DNA from: Ditylenchus dipsaci
Taxonomy: Eukaryota > Nematoda > Chromadorea > Rhabditida > Anguinidae
Length of the DNA stretch: 64,000 nucleotides
NCBI GenBank assembly: GCA_004194705.1
Contig: SADC01001034.1
Coordinates: 1-64,000 of the forward strand
Direction of reading: 5' to 3'
Part shown: positions 40,444 through 50,225 of the stretch, piece after piece
How positions within the stretch are numbered: position 1 is the stretch's first letter
Layout: each line of letters opens with the position of its first letter
The notes under the pieces: generated by a model
Database searches by the model: none
The model's input: only the letters and a program-made list of their open reading frames with translations
What the model was told of the DNA's origin: nothing
Made by a program: the position numbers and the translations under genes

Positions 40444-42567
40444 TCACATCGACTGGGAGAGAGTTTTATCCATGAAACGTCGTCGAGAAAAGCACAGCCA
40501 CCACTAAATTGAAAACATCAGAACGCAATAAACACTAAAATGTCTATTTAAAAAGAGTTGCCCGTTAATTTAGGCCTGTTCACACAGCTCATACGGTAAT
40601 CAAAATATGCTTACCTTTGAGGAGCAGACTCGGGAGTGACAAAGACACGCTCAATCAAACGACTTCCTAACTCTTGACGTAGCTGTTGAAGATATGCTCT
40701 CATGGTTTCTAAATAAAATATATTGTATTATTTACACAGAAAATTGGTACTTTCTGTATTACAACCACTATTAATAAAATCTTTCACCAAATACTGAGCC
40801 AGCTTAGCTCTCTATGAGAATTTTGTTAAACGGAAAATGAAAAGAGTTTTCGTCCTAGATTACAAGTACAGTCAAACCTCTATATAGCAACCCTCGATAT
40901 GCATCCAGCTCTATGTTGCATTCACTTTTTTGTTTTAGTTCGGTAGGCCAGAAAATAGGCCAGGGACTTTCAAGAATTTCGAACAATTTTGAATCGCCAT
41001 AACTTTTTTTCTAGACCGAATTTTCGAATTCTCTAAACGCAGACCGACTCAGAATTGAAAAGAAAATTTTTTGGTATATAAAGTCAAAAACACGATTTTC
41101 GCTTGGTCGCCCCTGTGTTTCGGGTCCTGGACTGTGGATGAATGGGAAAAGGCCTAAACCACAGGGGGACCAAGCAAAAAGGGTGGTATTTAATTTTGGC
41201 CATAGAATACTGAATTTTGGCCATAGAATACTGAAAAATGTCCATAGATTTCTGAAAATTGGCCATAGATTTCTGAATTTTGGCCATAGAATACTGAAAA
41301 ATGGCCATAGATTTCTGAAAATTGGCCATAGATTTCTGAATTTTAGCCATACTTACTCGAAATCATGTTTCAACCACTTTTTAAAATTCTCTTGGACCTG
41401 AAACATCCTGGAAAAGATGTTTTAAGGGTGTCGATGACAATTTCCGAGAATTTTTTTTGACCGAAATTTGACTTTTTGCCCTGAGCGACCAATGATCGGA
41501 AAAATTACAGAAATTTTTTTTCTCGGAAAAGTGTCACCGACACCCTTAAAACACCTTTTCAGTGTGTTTCAGGTCCAAGAGCATCTTAAAAAGTGGTTGA
41601 AACATGATTTCGAGCGAGTATGGCTGAAATTCAGAAATCTATGGCCAATTTTCAGAAATCTATGGCCAAAAAATCTATGGCCAAAATTAAATATTCTATG
41701 GCCAAAATTCAGTATTCTATGGCCAATTTTAAATATAACCCAAGCAAAAATCGTGTTTTATAGTTTTTATACCAAAAAAGATGCTTTTTGATTCTGAGCC
41801 GATCTGCGTTCACAGAATTCGAAAATTCGGTCTACGAAAAAAGTTATGGCGCTTTTAAAGTATTAGAAATTCTTGAAACACCCTGTACTTGTTTTGTACC
41901 GTTTCAATATTGGCATTTCCGAAGTGGTATAACTTTTGAATTTGGCAAAATTTACAAAAATTAGCCTACCTTCTTCATGTCCATTGACTGGAGGCTTGTA
42001 TAAGCCTTGGAAGGGGAATGACACTTCACCAGGGATCGGCAGGTGGACTCGAGTGCTAGCGTCGTCAAGTCTTTGGTCGCTTGAGTTTTTTTCTGACACT
42101 GAAATAGGAACAAAAGCTTACATAACCCGAACCAAAAAAGTGTTATTTTTCACCTTTTGAAGTCTCTTGAGGCATTCAGTGATGTAGAGCCTGTAGGCTA
42201 ACAGTAGACTAAACGAGTAGCAGAAAAATACTAAGAAAAAAACTCACAGCAAATAGATCAGAGTTCGATCAGCAGCCCCTTGATCTCAAATTGACGGAAG
42301 AAAATGTTCGGTTTAAAATAGAGCAAAGCCTCATCGATTATGTCTTCTGATTGGTCATCTAAAACTTGAAAATAAAACTTCAAAACCTTAAGAAAACATG
42401 GTACCCTTTCTTGGGGCAGGTCCTTTGAATCCAGTTCTTATTGGAAGGACTGCCATATTGCCTACTTGCACGTCCACAGATTCATTGAATTTGGAATGAT
42501 AAGCCTGAATTACGGGTAATAAAGTTGCCAGAAATCATACGAGTAAGTCAAACAAGCTCACAGGCAT
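40444..42567 (-). CDS. ARPC3: Arp2/3 complex subunit 3 (ARPC3 / p21-Arc), 7 exons
   Basis: ARPC3 is a structural subunit of the seven-protein Arp2/3 complex that nucleates branched actin. Minus-strand exons: 42562-42567 (MP), 42405-42504 (AYHSKFNESVDVQVGNMAVL, RTGFKGPAPRK), 42248-42358 (DDQSEDIIDEALLYFKPNIF, FRQFEIKG, then ADRTLIYL one frame on), 42154-42190 (LYITECLKRLQK), 41970-42098 (RVHLPIPGEVSFPFQGLYKP), 40615-40708 (MRAYLQQLRQELGSRLIERV) and 40444-40503 (WWLCFSRRRFMDKTLSQSM). Every block matches the family order, and the length of about 180 residues is normal. Three one-base deletions, all in homopolymers (G run near 42275, A run near 42085, A run at the end of exon 6), break the frame. 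The protein looks otherwise constrained, so sequence error is plausible. Intron 5 (1.26 kb) holds a foldback. Confidence 0.9.
40955..41890. mobile_element. Foldback, AAACACGATTTT family copy 2, in ARPC3 intron 5
   Basis: Arms at 40965-41190 and 41740-41880 share CCATAACTTTTTT, CGAATTTTCGAATTC and AAAACACGATTTT. Inside are TGGCCATAGAATACTGAA / GGCCATAGATTTCTGAA word arrays (41198-41345; inverted 41628-41735) and a central hairpin with TTTTAAGGGTGTCG and CGACACCCTTAAAA (41421, 41535). Confidence 0.85.
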
Positions 42568-43180
42568 GTTACGAGAGCGATCACTTCAGTATGCAATCTA
42601 TAACCGAAATAAAATAATACTTTTAAACAAAATAATACTGCATAGAAAATGTATTGAGCCTGCCGATGAAGGTCAGTCGAGAAAACAACGTCATAAATTT
42701 TCTTCTTCACAAGTCATATTATTTATTCATGCACCGGAAAAGAACGAAAGAACACAAGGAAATGGACGAATTAAATAAATAAAAAGGCACAATTGCAGCA
42801 GAAAGAATAAAGTAAGTATTGCTGATACAAAAAAATGTTTATAATCTTATACTCGTTTTTCTGTTGGTCTAACTTTAGCCCCTATGTGTCATTTGCTAAC
42901 GTTGCTTGCAAAGATTGTTTTGTAGCAAGCATGTAGTCTACTGAACTTATAGTGAGAAATGATATCCAATTTCCCAACGATTCGAAATCCATTGCTGCAA
43001 GAATAAAATGCGACCAGTGCTAAAATAAAAAAACAATTTTATAGAAAAATTTAGTTAGTTTAGTATAGTGTGATAAATTTTCCAACAAAAATCAACTGTA
43101 AAAAGGCAATGACTTTGTAGATGTCCCCACTTCCAACTAGAATACGACAAACCTGTGCCCAAATGCATAAAAGCTTAAAG
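42568..43180. other. Upstream region of ARPC3, no gene seen
   Basis: AT-rich, with no recognised coding sequence or repeat family. It should hold the ARPC3 promoter (minus strand); no distinct motif was identified. Confidence 0.3.
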
Positions 43181-43769
43181 CATAAATGCATCATTTTGAA
43201 GAAATTTTCAGGGAGAATCCGAATCTGCAAAGAAAATTATCAAAATATATTTCCTCGCAGAGTTATGGCTTCTGTAAGTTTGGGCACTATAATTTCCGAT
43301 CACTACGTTGCAAATTGACAATTTTGAAAATTCAACACCGGATTCGTGTTCAGCATGGTCGATTTGCTTAAAAACTGCTCTTACAATAAAAACTCAGTGT
43401 TAAATTTTGAATTCCTCTCGAGACAAAGATTATTTAAATATTCAATTTTTTAGAAGTTTAAAAATTATTTGTCTTAAGAAGAATTCAAAATTTAACACTG
43501 AGGTTTTTATTGTAAGTGTTGAATTTTCAAAATTGCAATGCAAATTATAGTGCCTAAACCAGACATGTGCACGGGCCGGAAATTTCAGGGCCCGGCCCGG
43601 CCCGCCGAATGTTTTCTTGAGCCCGGCCCGGCCCGCCCCGCGGGAAATTTCAAAAGTGAAGCCCGGCCCGGGCCGGCTGGCCCGCAAAGCCCGGCTCTTT
43701 ATCTATGTGGGGGACATATGGGACAAGTCATATAAAATTTCATTCATTTTCTGGATTTTTGCCGAAGTG

Positions 43770-44100
43770 GGCCGGTTTGGAGCATAGAAAGAGAGCAAGT
43801 TCTTTAGGTTCGTCGCCTCAGGCTGCTTGATATGGGTAGATCGATGCCTACAAATATATTTAACATTAATTATTCAATATGAAAATGCGAACTTACGAAT
43901 ATGACCGCCGTGAGTGTGAGCCAGAAGCATCCTGCATTGCTTGCATGCCAAAAATTTTGTAACTTCAGCCTTCTCCGCATTCCCATCTTGGTCGTACTTC
44001 ACCATTTGAAAGAGGTCATCGTTGTCCTTGGGCTTGAAGGCTCCCCGAAGGCTCTCCAGAATCCTCCTCGTCGTTGTTATTGGGGTCTTGCGTAGTGTAC
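43770..44100 (-). pseudogene. hAT transposase N-terminal BED zinc finger (fragment)
   Basis: Minus strand. The exon from about 44100 to 43897 reads DDLFQMVKYDQDGNAEKAEV, TKFLACKQCRMLLAHTHGGH; after a GTAAGT...GTAG intron the next exon (43847 downward) reads RHRSTHIKQPEATNLKNLLS. C-x2-C, then a spaced histidine pair and TNLKNLL, fits a BED finger, the DNA-binding domain of hAT transposases. The acidic DPNNNDEEDSGE stretch precedes it. The splice joins out of phase by one base. Enclosed by the GGCCCGG arrays, so it may be the transposase that once used them (inference). Confidence 0.65.
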
Positions 44101-44200
44101 ATCGTCTGCTCTAGCTTCCGAAGAATGGTTGGAGATGAGTAAGAAAAAAGTTGGAAATGATTGAAAATTGCGGGATATTGAAAATATTGGGATTTTGAAA

Positions 44201-45267
44201 TAGGGTTGAGTGATGGGTAATTACCCGGGTAATTACCGGAGAAATACTAAGTATTTCTCCGTAAAGAAAATCGGAGAAATACTATTTTTAATATTTATTG
44301 CAGTTGACCTTCGATATTTTTTTCTGAAAACTGTTTTTTCTGCTGCTTTATTCGTATTATAGATGGAAAATTTAGATGTCCAAATTCAAGCCCTTTTCCT
44401 AGTGTTGGAATTACTACAATCGAGTTGAACAAAGAAATGCAAATGTAAATCTAACAGGGGTCGGTTTGTGCAAGTCCTGCAATGCTGGCTACAAGTCAGA
44501 TGCGAAAGAATGGAGAAACACTTGGGGTTGGTTCTTACAAAAGTATGAATCGTTCTAATTTTCTGTTTTTGCTTTAGAATTGCGTCAAAGTCGGAGCCAG
44601 GGAGGCAATGTTTACTTTCTAATTATGCAGCAATCACTTCCCGCTTGAGCCATGCTTTTCTTTTACACTACTGGTTTCCTTTTTCATGTCAAAGGTTCGA
44701 CTCCCAGCTGATACATTTTTTCACTATTTTACTTTTCTGCGATATCTTTTCATTTTTATGCTGATATCTTTTAAATCTTTTTTATTTTACAAGTATAATT
44801 GCTTTCTTCATAGAATTTTTTTGGCAATTATGGTTGACAAATATCACAATCGCCACTAACCATTTACTTTTTATTAGGATTAACTATTAACCAATCCACC
44901 TACCCTACTCAGCCAGAAATTTTTTGGTTTAGGTATCATGCAGGTGATTTAGGTATCATCCAGGTGTTTTGAGTGATATCCAGATGGTTCGGGTACTATC
45001 CAAAGGGTTTGGGTACCATCCAGGTAGTTTATGTAATATCAGCTGTTTTGGGTGTTATTTAGATGGTTTGGGTACTATCCAGAAGATTTGGGTACCATCC
45101 AGGTGTTTCGGGTAACATCCAGATGTTTGGGCACTGTCCAGGTGATTTGGGTACCATCCAGAGGGTTTAGGTATCAGCAAATAGTATTTCTCCGCTTTTC
45201 GGGTAATTACCGGTATTACCCGGGTAATTACCCGGAAAGTATTTATCCGGAGAATTACCCAACCCTA
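44201..45267. mobile_element. hAT-type element with GGTAATTACC words, nested in the previous element
   Basis: Ends TAGGGTTGAGTGATGGG and CCCAACCCTA with TTTTGAAA / TTTTGGAA (7 of 8). Words GGTAATTACCCGG at 44215-44245 and 45203-45262. The interior includes a short frame GVGLCKSCNAGYKSDAKEW (44459) with a CxxC pair, and a 22-base tandem array (44930-45178). Confidence 0.75.
44930..45178. repeat. 22-base tandem array (ATCCAGGTGATTTGGGTACC)
   Basis: About eleven degenerate units of 22-23 bases, each with TATCCAG/CATCCAG, GGT..TTTGGGTA. Related ACCTAAGG.ACCAC units appear inverted at 62370-62520. Confidence 0.8.
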
Positions 45268-45555
45268 TTTTGGAAAGAGGGGATTTTGAAGAGGCGGGAT
45301 TTTGAAAATTACTTATTGGGCGGGCGAGGCGGGCCGGCCCGGCCCCGATCGGCTTCAGGCCCGGCCCGACCACCGCGGAAATCTATGAGCCCGGCCCGGG
45401 CCGTAAAAACCTAGGCCCGCCCGGCCCGAGCCGGGCCGGCCCGTGCACATGTCTGGCCCAAACTTACAGAAGCCATAACTCTGCGAGGAAATATATTTGA
45501 TGCTTTTCTTTTGCAGATTCGGATTCTCCCTGAAAATTTCTTCAAAATGATGCAT

Positions 45556-45950
45556 TGTTTTTTCTCAGTTGGTCCCGAGTGAAAAAAATTAAATAGACTT
45601 TTGAAAATGAGTCTTTATCAAACAGCTGACACTATAGTCTTTGGGATTTGGCAGAAACAAATTTATATGACACAGAAGCACATAACTACTCAAAAGATAG
45701 CTCTAAATCTGTTCTACAACATGCAATTCACAGATTAAAAAAATCTTCAGTTAATTAAAAGTATAAACCATTTTTCGCAATTTCGTGCCAAGACAAAAAT
45801 ATAAAAAACCTCAACATTTTAGAAGGCTCTAGCAAAACTTTTTTGACGAAAATTAAAAAAACCAAAAGACCATCGTGTTCAGCGTGAAATTCTGAGTCCA
45901 GTCTCCAATTACTACGCATGGCTTCCCGAGTGTTAAAGTGCCATTGCCAC
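45556..45950. other. AT-rich spacer, no gene seen
   Basis: Contains CATCGTGTTCAGCGTG at about 45871, a single end of the CACCGGATTCG hairpin family. Nothing coding recognised. Confidence 0.35.
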
Positions 45951-45954
45951 CTGT

Positions 45955-46260
45955 TTTAAATTGTCCCCCGCCAATTCAATTTTTTTTTGCCTAATCATTA
46001 ACTTCTGTACGGATTTTTCAGCTTGGTTTCTAACATAACCAGGCCTAGAATTTTATTTTAGGTATAGTTTTGTTAGAAACCAAGTGAAAAATTCGTAAGT
46101 AAATCCAACGATAAAAAAATTTGAATTGGCGGGGGACAATCGTTGTCGGAGACGGCAATGGCCCTTTAAAGGGACATACCAGCGCGTTACACCGGCAATT
46201 TCTAATTTTCAAAAAGGCCACAGAGGCCCAAAATTCAAATTCATGATAATTAGGAAAAAT
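45955..46260. mobile_element. CTTGGTTTCTAAC-family MITE copy 2 followed by half of a CAGCGCGTTACAC element
   Basis: TTGTCCCCCGCCAATTCAA...TTGAATTGGCGGGGGACAA arms (45961-46140) enclose AGCTTGGTTTCTAAC and its complement. Next, GGGACATACCAGCGCGTTAC (46170) matches the left end of the foldback at 49888. Confidence 0.75.
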
Positions 46261-46832
46261 GGCGCCAAATGAAAAATTCCGAAAAATGGTCAATTTTGTA
46301 CCATGGTGGTTTTGTGTTTCAGATATGATTTTTTTTATAATTTTTTGTGAAATGCTGTTGACCGAAAAGTTTCTAATTTCAGTTTCTAAAATTTCAGAAT
46401 AAGCCATCACTTGCTCATGAAGCCTGCAGAATTTCAAAATGACAATTGATTTCTGTTAAAAAAGTTCAAATTTATCAGGTAAAATTTTTTGAGATTCTAG
46501 AAAGTTATTTTGTCGGATTTTTCTCAAACGAACCGAGGGTTTGATAGAGGAGTGAATTCGCTATATTTTGATACCAAGGACGTATGCAAAAAAATGCAAA
46601 ATTTTGGTGTTTTATGCAAAAGTAGGATGGGAAATGAAAAAACACCTATTTTTATTCGGAAAAATGCACTTGTTTGCTTTAGACGGTCTCTAGTTTCGAA
46701 AATTCTGACTTTAGAAAAATCAGTCTGACTTTTATGGTAACTGAGTGTGTGGGCTATCTTTTGGTGTATGTAAAAGTTCTAAAAATACAAAATTGGCGTT
46801 CTCATACAAAAATAAATTCAATGTGTTTTCAG

Positions 46833-47112
46833 CGCTTCAGATGGTCTCCACCTGACGAATGTGTGTTAAGCCAAAAAGGAAGTCTTTCTTCGAAATTCGT
46901 TCAGCTGCAGTCCAGAAACGATGGAAAAACCATGAGAACACGAGGCAAGCTAGCAAAGGATTGAGTGAGCAAGCTAAAGTCGCAGGGAAAATCCGTCTTT
47001 GTAGGTTGTTTCCTATTATGTTTCGTGTTAAAATAGCATAAAACATGTGGGTTTTGTAGTAAAATTGGCCGAAGAAAAGGAAGAGCAGTCGAAACAAGCT
47101 CAAGATGGTGCG
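46833..47112 (+). CDS. Exon pair of an unidentified lysine/glutamate-rich protein
   Basis: After GTGTTTTCAG one frame reads CVKPKRKSFFEIRSAAVQKR, WKNHENTRQASKGLSEQAKV, AGKIRLL across a GTAGGT...TTTTGTAG intron (47001-47059) into KLAEEKEEQSKQAQDGAEAK. The join is in phase and the chain looks like a charged helix or coiled coil. It runs directly into a CATGCATACCAGAG repeat at 47113, so the gene is interrupted or truncated. Family unknown. Confidence 0.35.
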
Positions 47113-47280
47113 GAAGCCAAAGCAATGCATACCAGAGTTTATTTATGCGGTAGGCCCCAGCATTCAAAAACTATGTTCAACATTTTTTGGGCCTTTTGTG
47201 GTTAGTGCCTCCTTTCATTCCGTTCCCCTCCCAATACAGCCTTTAATTCGGCACCAGTTTGCTGATAAAGGGACGGTATA
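47113..47280. mobile_element. CATGCATACCAGAG-family half copy
   Basis: ATGCATACCAGAGTTTATTT, GCGGTAGGCCCCAGCATTC and TTCCCCTCCCAATACAGCC follow the order of the 1186 MITE. The end GGCACCAGTTTGCTGAT reappears inverted at 48657, so 47113-48830 may form one large foldback. Confidence 0.65.
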
Positions 47281-47314
47281 ACGACGACTCGATACACATT
47301 GTGACTTTAGCAAA

Positions 47315-47675
47315 AAAAATATATCAAATTTCTACAAAGGCTGTTTTGATGGTAAAACAGTCGAAAAATTGTGATTCTGACACCGGATTCGTAATCAGAG
47401 TACCCGATTTGCTATAAAACTGCCTTTAAAATTTGAAAATAAGTGTCATATTTCGAATCCCGCTCAAGACAAAAATATTTAAATTAAAACATATTTAGCT
47501 TTTTGAATATTTTTTGTCTTGAGCAGAATTCGAAATATGACACTTATTTTCAAATTTTAAAGGCAGTTTTATAAGCAAATCGGGTACGCTGATTACGAAT
47601 CCGGTGTCGAAATCACAATTTTGACTGTTTGACCATTAAAACAGCCTTTGTAAAATTTGATATATTTTTTTGCTA
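47315..47675. mobile_element. CACCGGATTCG-family foldback
   Basis: Arms ATATATCAAATTTCTACAAA...CACCGGATTCG...TGTCATATTTCGAAT (47318-47480) pair with ATTCGAAATATGACA...CGAATCCGGTG...TTTGTAAAATTTGATATAT (47529-47672). The loop is the TTTTTGTCTTGAGC region. Related hairpins at 21145 and 43330. Confidence 0.85.
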
Positions 47676-48640
47676 AAAATAAAGCTTTTAATTTCGCTAG
47701 TTTATGAGTCAATGATTTACAAATGACATATCATTCGAAAGCGCTGAATCTTAGCTATATTTAAGCACAATTCTATTTTAACAAATTTTAAGTCACGGCG
47801 AAAATTCCCTTTTAGTGAATTAAGTTAATTTTCGGAAAAAAAATCTTTTTATTTTTATTTAATTTTCAATTTTTTTAAATGTCAATTTCCAGGTCAAGAT
47901 CTCATTTGAAAGCGCAGACAATAGCGGTTTGAATGAGTATTCAAATTGGTGAAAAAAGTTTGGAATAATGTGTCAACTGGTCGTTTTAAAGTCGACACCC
48001 ATTTTTGTGACTAAATCTTAAAAAGGTGTTTTGGTTTCGGACTCGAGACGCGCAAAATCTGTTTTGCAGAGTTGTTCAGCATGCAATTCTGCACCAGAAA
48101 TACCTTTGTTTCAGGGCGTCTTGCGAGTGTTAAAAGTAAGCGAGATCGAAACACCTTAAAGTCAGCCGTCTTTAGAGTGTTAATGTAGCCGTAGTAGTGC
48201 AGAAAAAATATCGCATATCGCAGCGATATATTGCACCTCGGCTTTTAGAAATATCGCATATCGCTATCGCATCTAGGCGAGGCTAAAAATATCGCAGCAT
48301 ATATCGCCTAAAGCGAAATCCAAAGCGAAAGCCATTTCTAATACTAACCCATAACTAGTTTAGATAGGGCCGAAAAAGCGAAAATATCCGCAAAAAAAAA
48401 AACTTTTTTCGCAAGACCGATCGGTGTAGAAATGATCAGCATGAAATTCTGAGCAAGACGCTTAGTTTAGTACAAACACCCGTGCTAGTGTTAAGATAAA
48501 TAAAATGACAATTTTAGTACTATCAAACCCGATCTCAAAGATATCATTTTTAAATTTTCGGATCGATTCGGTTCCCTTGTCAGTAATAATCGAGGCAAGT
48601 AAAAATGACATTGAACAAGGATATCCTAAAAAGTGATGAA
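47676..48640. other. Spacer with ATATCGC words (48200-48310); no gene
   Basis: ATATCGCATATCGC and GCGATATAT words cluster at 48205-48310. The rest is AT-rich with no recognised coding frame. AAAAAGGTGTTTTGGTTTCG (48019) and CGAAACACCT (48149) make a loose hairpin. Confidence 0.45.
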
Positions 48641-48649
48641 GACAGTAGT

Positions 48650-48880
48650 CCCCTATATCAGCAAACTGGTGCCAAAATAATAAGGGTTGTATTGGGAGGG
48701 GAACGGAATAAAAGGGGGCCACTAATTACACAGGGCCCACTAACAAGAAGATGTTAACATAGTTTTGAATACTGGGGCCTACCGCATAAATAAACTCTGG
48801 TATGCATGCTTTTTCATGCATCCAGAGTCACTTTCGAGTGATATGTGTCTAAGCTATGTGGGTGCGCGCATCTCAATTCC
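48650..48880. mobile_element. CATGCATACCAGAG-family copy, inverted orientation
   Basis: GTTGTATTGGGAGGGGA, GGGGCCTACCGCATAAATAA and CTCTGGTATGCATGC, then CATGCATCCAGAGTCACTTT. The central hairpin GGTATGCATGC.TTTTTCATGCATCC joins the two halves. Confidence 0.7.
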
Positions 48881-49241
48881 AGCGCAACTCCGCAGTGGGC
48901 TTAAAAATGAGAGTTTCTGCAAAAAAGTTGCCCTTCAAAAAAATCCACAGCAATAGAAAGATTCTCCATGAAATTCTGCACCCGAAGCTGCTGGTCTTAC
49001 AGTCGTCAAGACTTCCCGTTTTAAAAATGGTTGCAAATGGACTCCACCACGACCCTTATAACCTCTGCTGATATGTTTTACCAATTGGATACGCAGCGCG
49101 ATGCAAAACAGGTGGCTATTTACCATAGAAAAAAAACAATCCATATAATCTTTTCCAAAAATAGCCCACCCAAAATTTGTAATTCAGATTTCTTTGAAGT
49201 TTTTAATAACAATTGCACCAATCCCTTTTAAAACATACATT

Positions 49242-49430
49242 TATAGCAGCGTTGCGAACTTAAAATTTAGAAAAAGTACATTTGGTCATTTTTCGTCAAA
49301 AATGCTATTTTATCCAGTGCTTTTATTGATTTTTAGGCGCCGGAAAAAGATTTTGAAGAAAAACCTTAAAAGCAAAAAAGATTTCGGGCCCCATGAAAGT
49401 ACAAATCTTTCAGAAAGTACATTTCAATCC
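49242..49430. mobile_element. Diverged CAGGGTTCG-family (hAT-type) MITE
   Basis: CAGCGTTGCGAACTTAAAAT at 49248 and TTATCCAGTGCTTTTATTG resemble the 18763 and 58581 elements read from the other side. The right end is not resolved. Confidence 0.45.
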
Positions 49431-49499
49431 CTTTTTACAACCATACGGATATTTCTTGTTTTTTGTATGAATAACCTCTTTTTACAGCAAAAAAATTAC

Positions 49500-49678
49500 G
49501 TTTTGAACTTTATAGAAAATGAGTAAGGTTTTCCAGTCTGATTATCATCGGCTAATTCAATCAGACAATCTTCAACCATAATTAGTAGGGCGGGAGCATC
49601 TAGACTGTTTTCTGAATTGAACATAAACAGAAGATTTGCCTTCAGAATTGAAAATAGCTTCCGCCATTTCTTATCTTC
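49500..49678 (-). CDS. PH-domain-like exon of an unidentified gene
   Basis: Minus strand. The exon follows TAATTTACAG and ends before GTAATT. It reads EDKKWRKLFSILKANLLFMF, NSENSLDAPALLIMVEDCLI, ELADDNQTGKPYSFSIKFK. A W-x-x-LF-x-L, NLLFMF, then a hydrophobic strand ending in EDC.IEL and FSI.F resembles the first strands of pleckstrin-homology domains of the sesquipedalian/DAPP type, which bind phosphoinositides or partners at membranes. No other exon was linked. The adjoining intron upstream holds a pogo-like foldback starting at 49698. Identity beyond 'PH-like' is not claimed. Confidence 0.45.
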
Positions 49679-49887
49679 CTGTAAATTACATAAAACAGTC
49701 AAACCTCGATTTAAAGACCCCCACCTCAAGTTTGTTCCCCCCAGGGTCCGACACTTTTTAAGCTAATTTTAAAAGCGCGTTGTTAGTTCTGTTTCCACAG
49801 TGTTGTCGAAAATATTGCAAGGATTCCGATTTTGCCGCTCGTTTTTCAAAACCTACAGTTTTTGCTTTTAAAAAGCAGAACGTCGAT

Positions 49888-50225
49888 TTAAAGGGGCATA
49901 CCAGCGCGTTACACGGTCAATTTCAAATTTTTAAAGGCGGTGACCAGCCATATTCAAACGAGAATTATTTTTAAACGCATTTTTTTCATTCTGTAAAGAG
50001 CAGTAAGTTATTAAAAGCGCGGCGTCAGTCTAATAACATGGGTAGCTCAGTGCTAATGTGCTGATGTCGTCCAAACGAGGTCGAGTTCTATTCCGACACG
50101 GTGTATAGCTTTTGTATAAAATGACAAATTAACATTTAAAAATAATTCTCGTTTGAATATACCTGGTCCCCGCCTTTTGAATTTGAAATTGCCCGTGTAA
50201 CGCGTATGCCCCCCTTTGGTATGCC
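49888..50225. mobile_element. Foldback with CAGCGCGTTACAC ends and a tRNA-like centre
   Basis: GGGGCATACCAGCGCGTTAC...GAGAATTATTTTT pairs with AATAATTCTCGTTTG...CGTGTAACGCGTATGCCCCCC. The loop contains GGGTAGCTCAGTGCTAA (50039) and GGTCGAGTTCTATTCC (50080), resembling pol III A and B boxes about 40 bases apart. Confidence 0.75.
50036..50110 (+). other. tRNA-like (SINE-type) sequence
   Basis: TAGCTCAGTGC fits an A box and AGTTCTATTCC is two bases from the GGTTCGATTCC B box. Acceptor and T stems do not pair properly, so it is a tRNA-derived relic and not a functional tRNA. Confidence 0.35.

Larger units (their letters stand above)
43560..45455. mobile_element. hAT-type element with GGCCCGGCCC word arrays and BED-finger remnant
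   Basis: Ends CAGACATGTGCACGGGCC / GGCCCGTGCACATGTCTG, flanked by GCCTAAAC (43552-43559) and GCCCAAAC (45456-45463), 7 of 8. Arrays of GGCCCGGCCCGCC lie at 43575-43695 and 45318-45450. Between them are a BED-finger coding remnant on the minus strand (43770-44100) and a second, nested word element (44201-45267). Confidence 0.88.
43183..45555. mobile_element. Foldback with CACCGGATTCG-family centre, right arm split by a hAT-type insertion
   Basis: Left arm ATGCATCATTTTGAAGAAAT...GAGTTATGGCTTCTGTAAG...GGGCACTATAATTT (43188-43295) pairs with AAATTATAGTGCC (43542-43555) plus, after the insertion, CTTACAGAAGCCATAACTC...TTTCTTCAAAATGATGCAT (45463-45555). The centre (43330-43530) is the CACCGGATTCGTGTTCAGC hairpin. 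Confidence 0.8.

Noticed and set aside
41084..41350. Repetitive minus-strand protein (MAKIQKSMANFQKS)
   Set aside because: Translation of the TGGCCATAGAATACTGAA word array.
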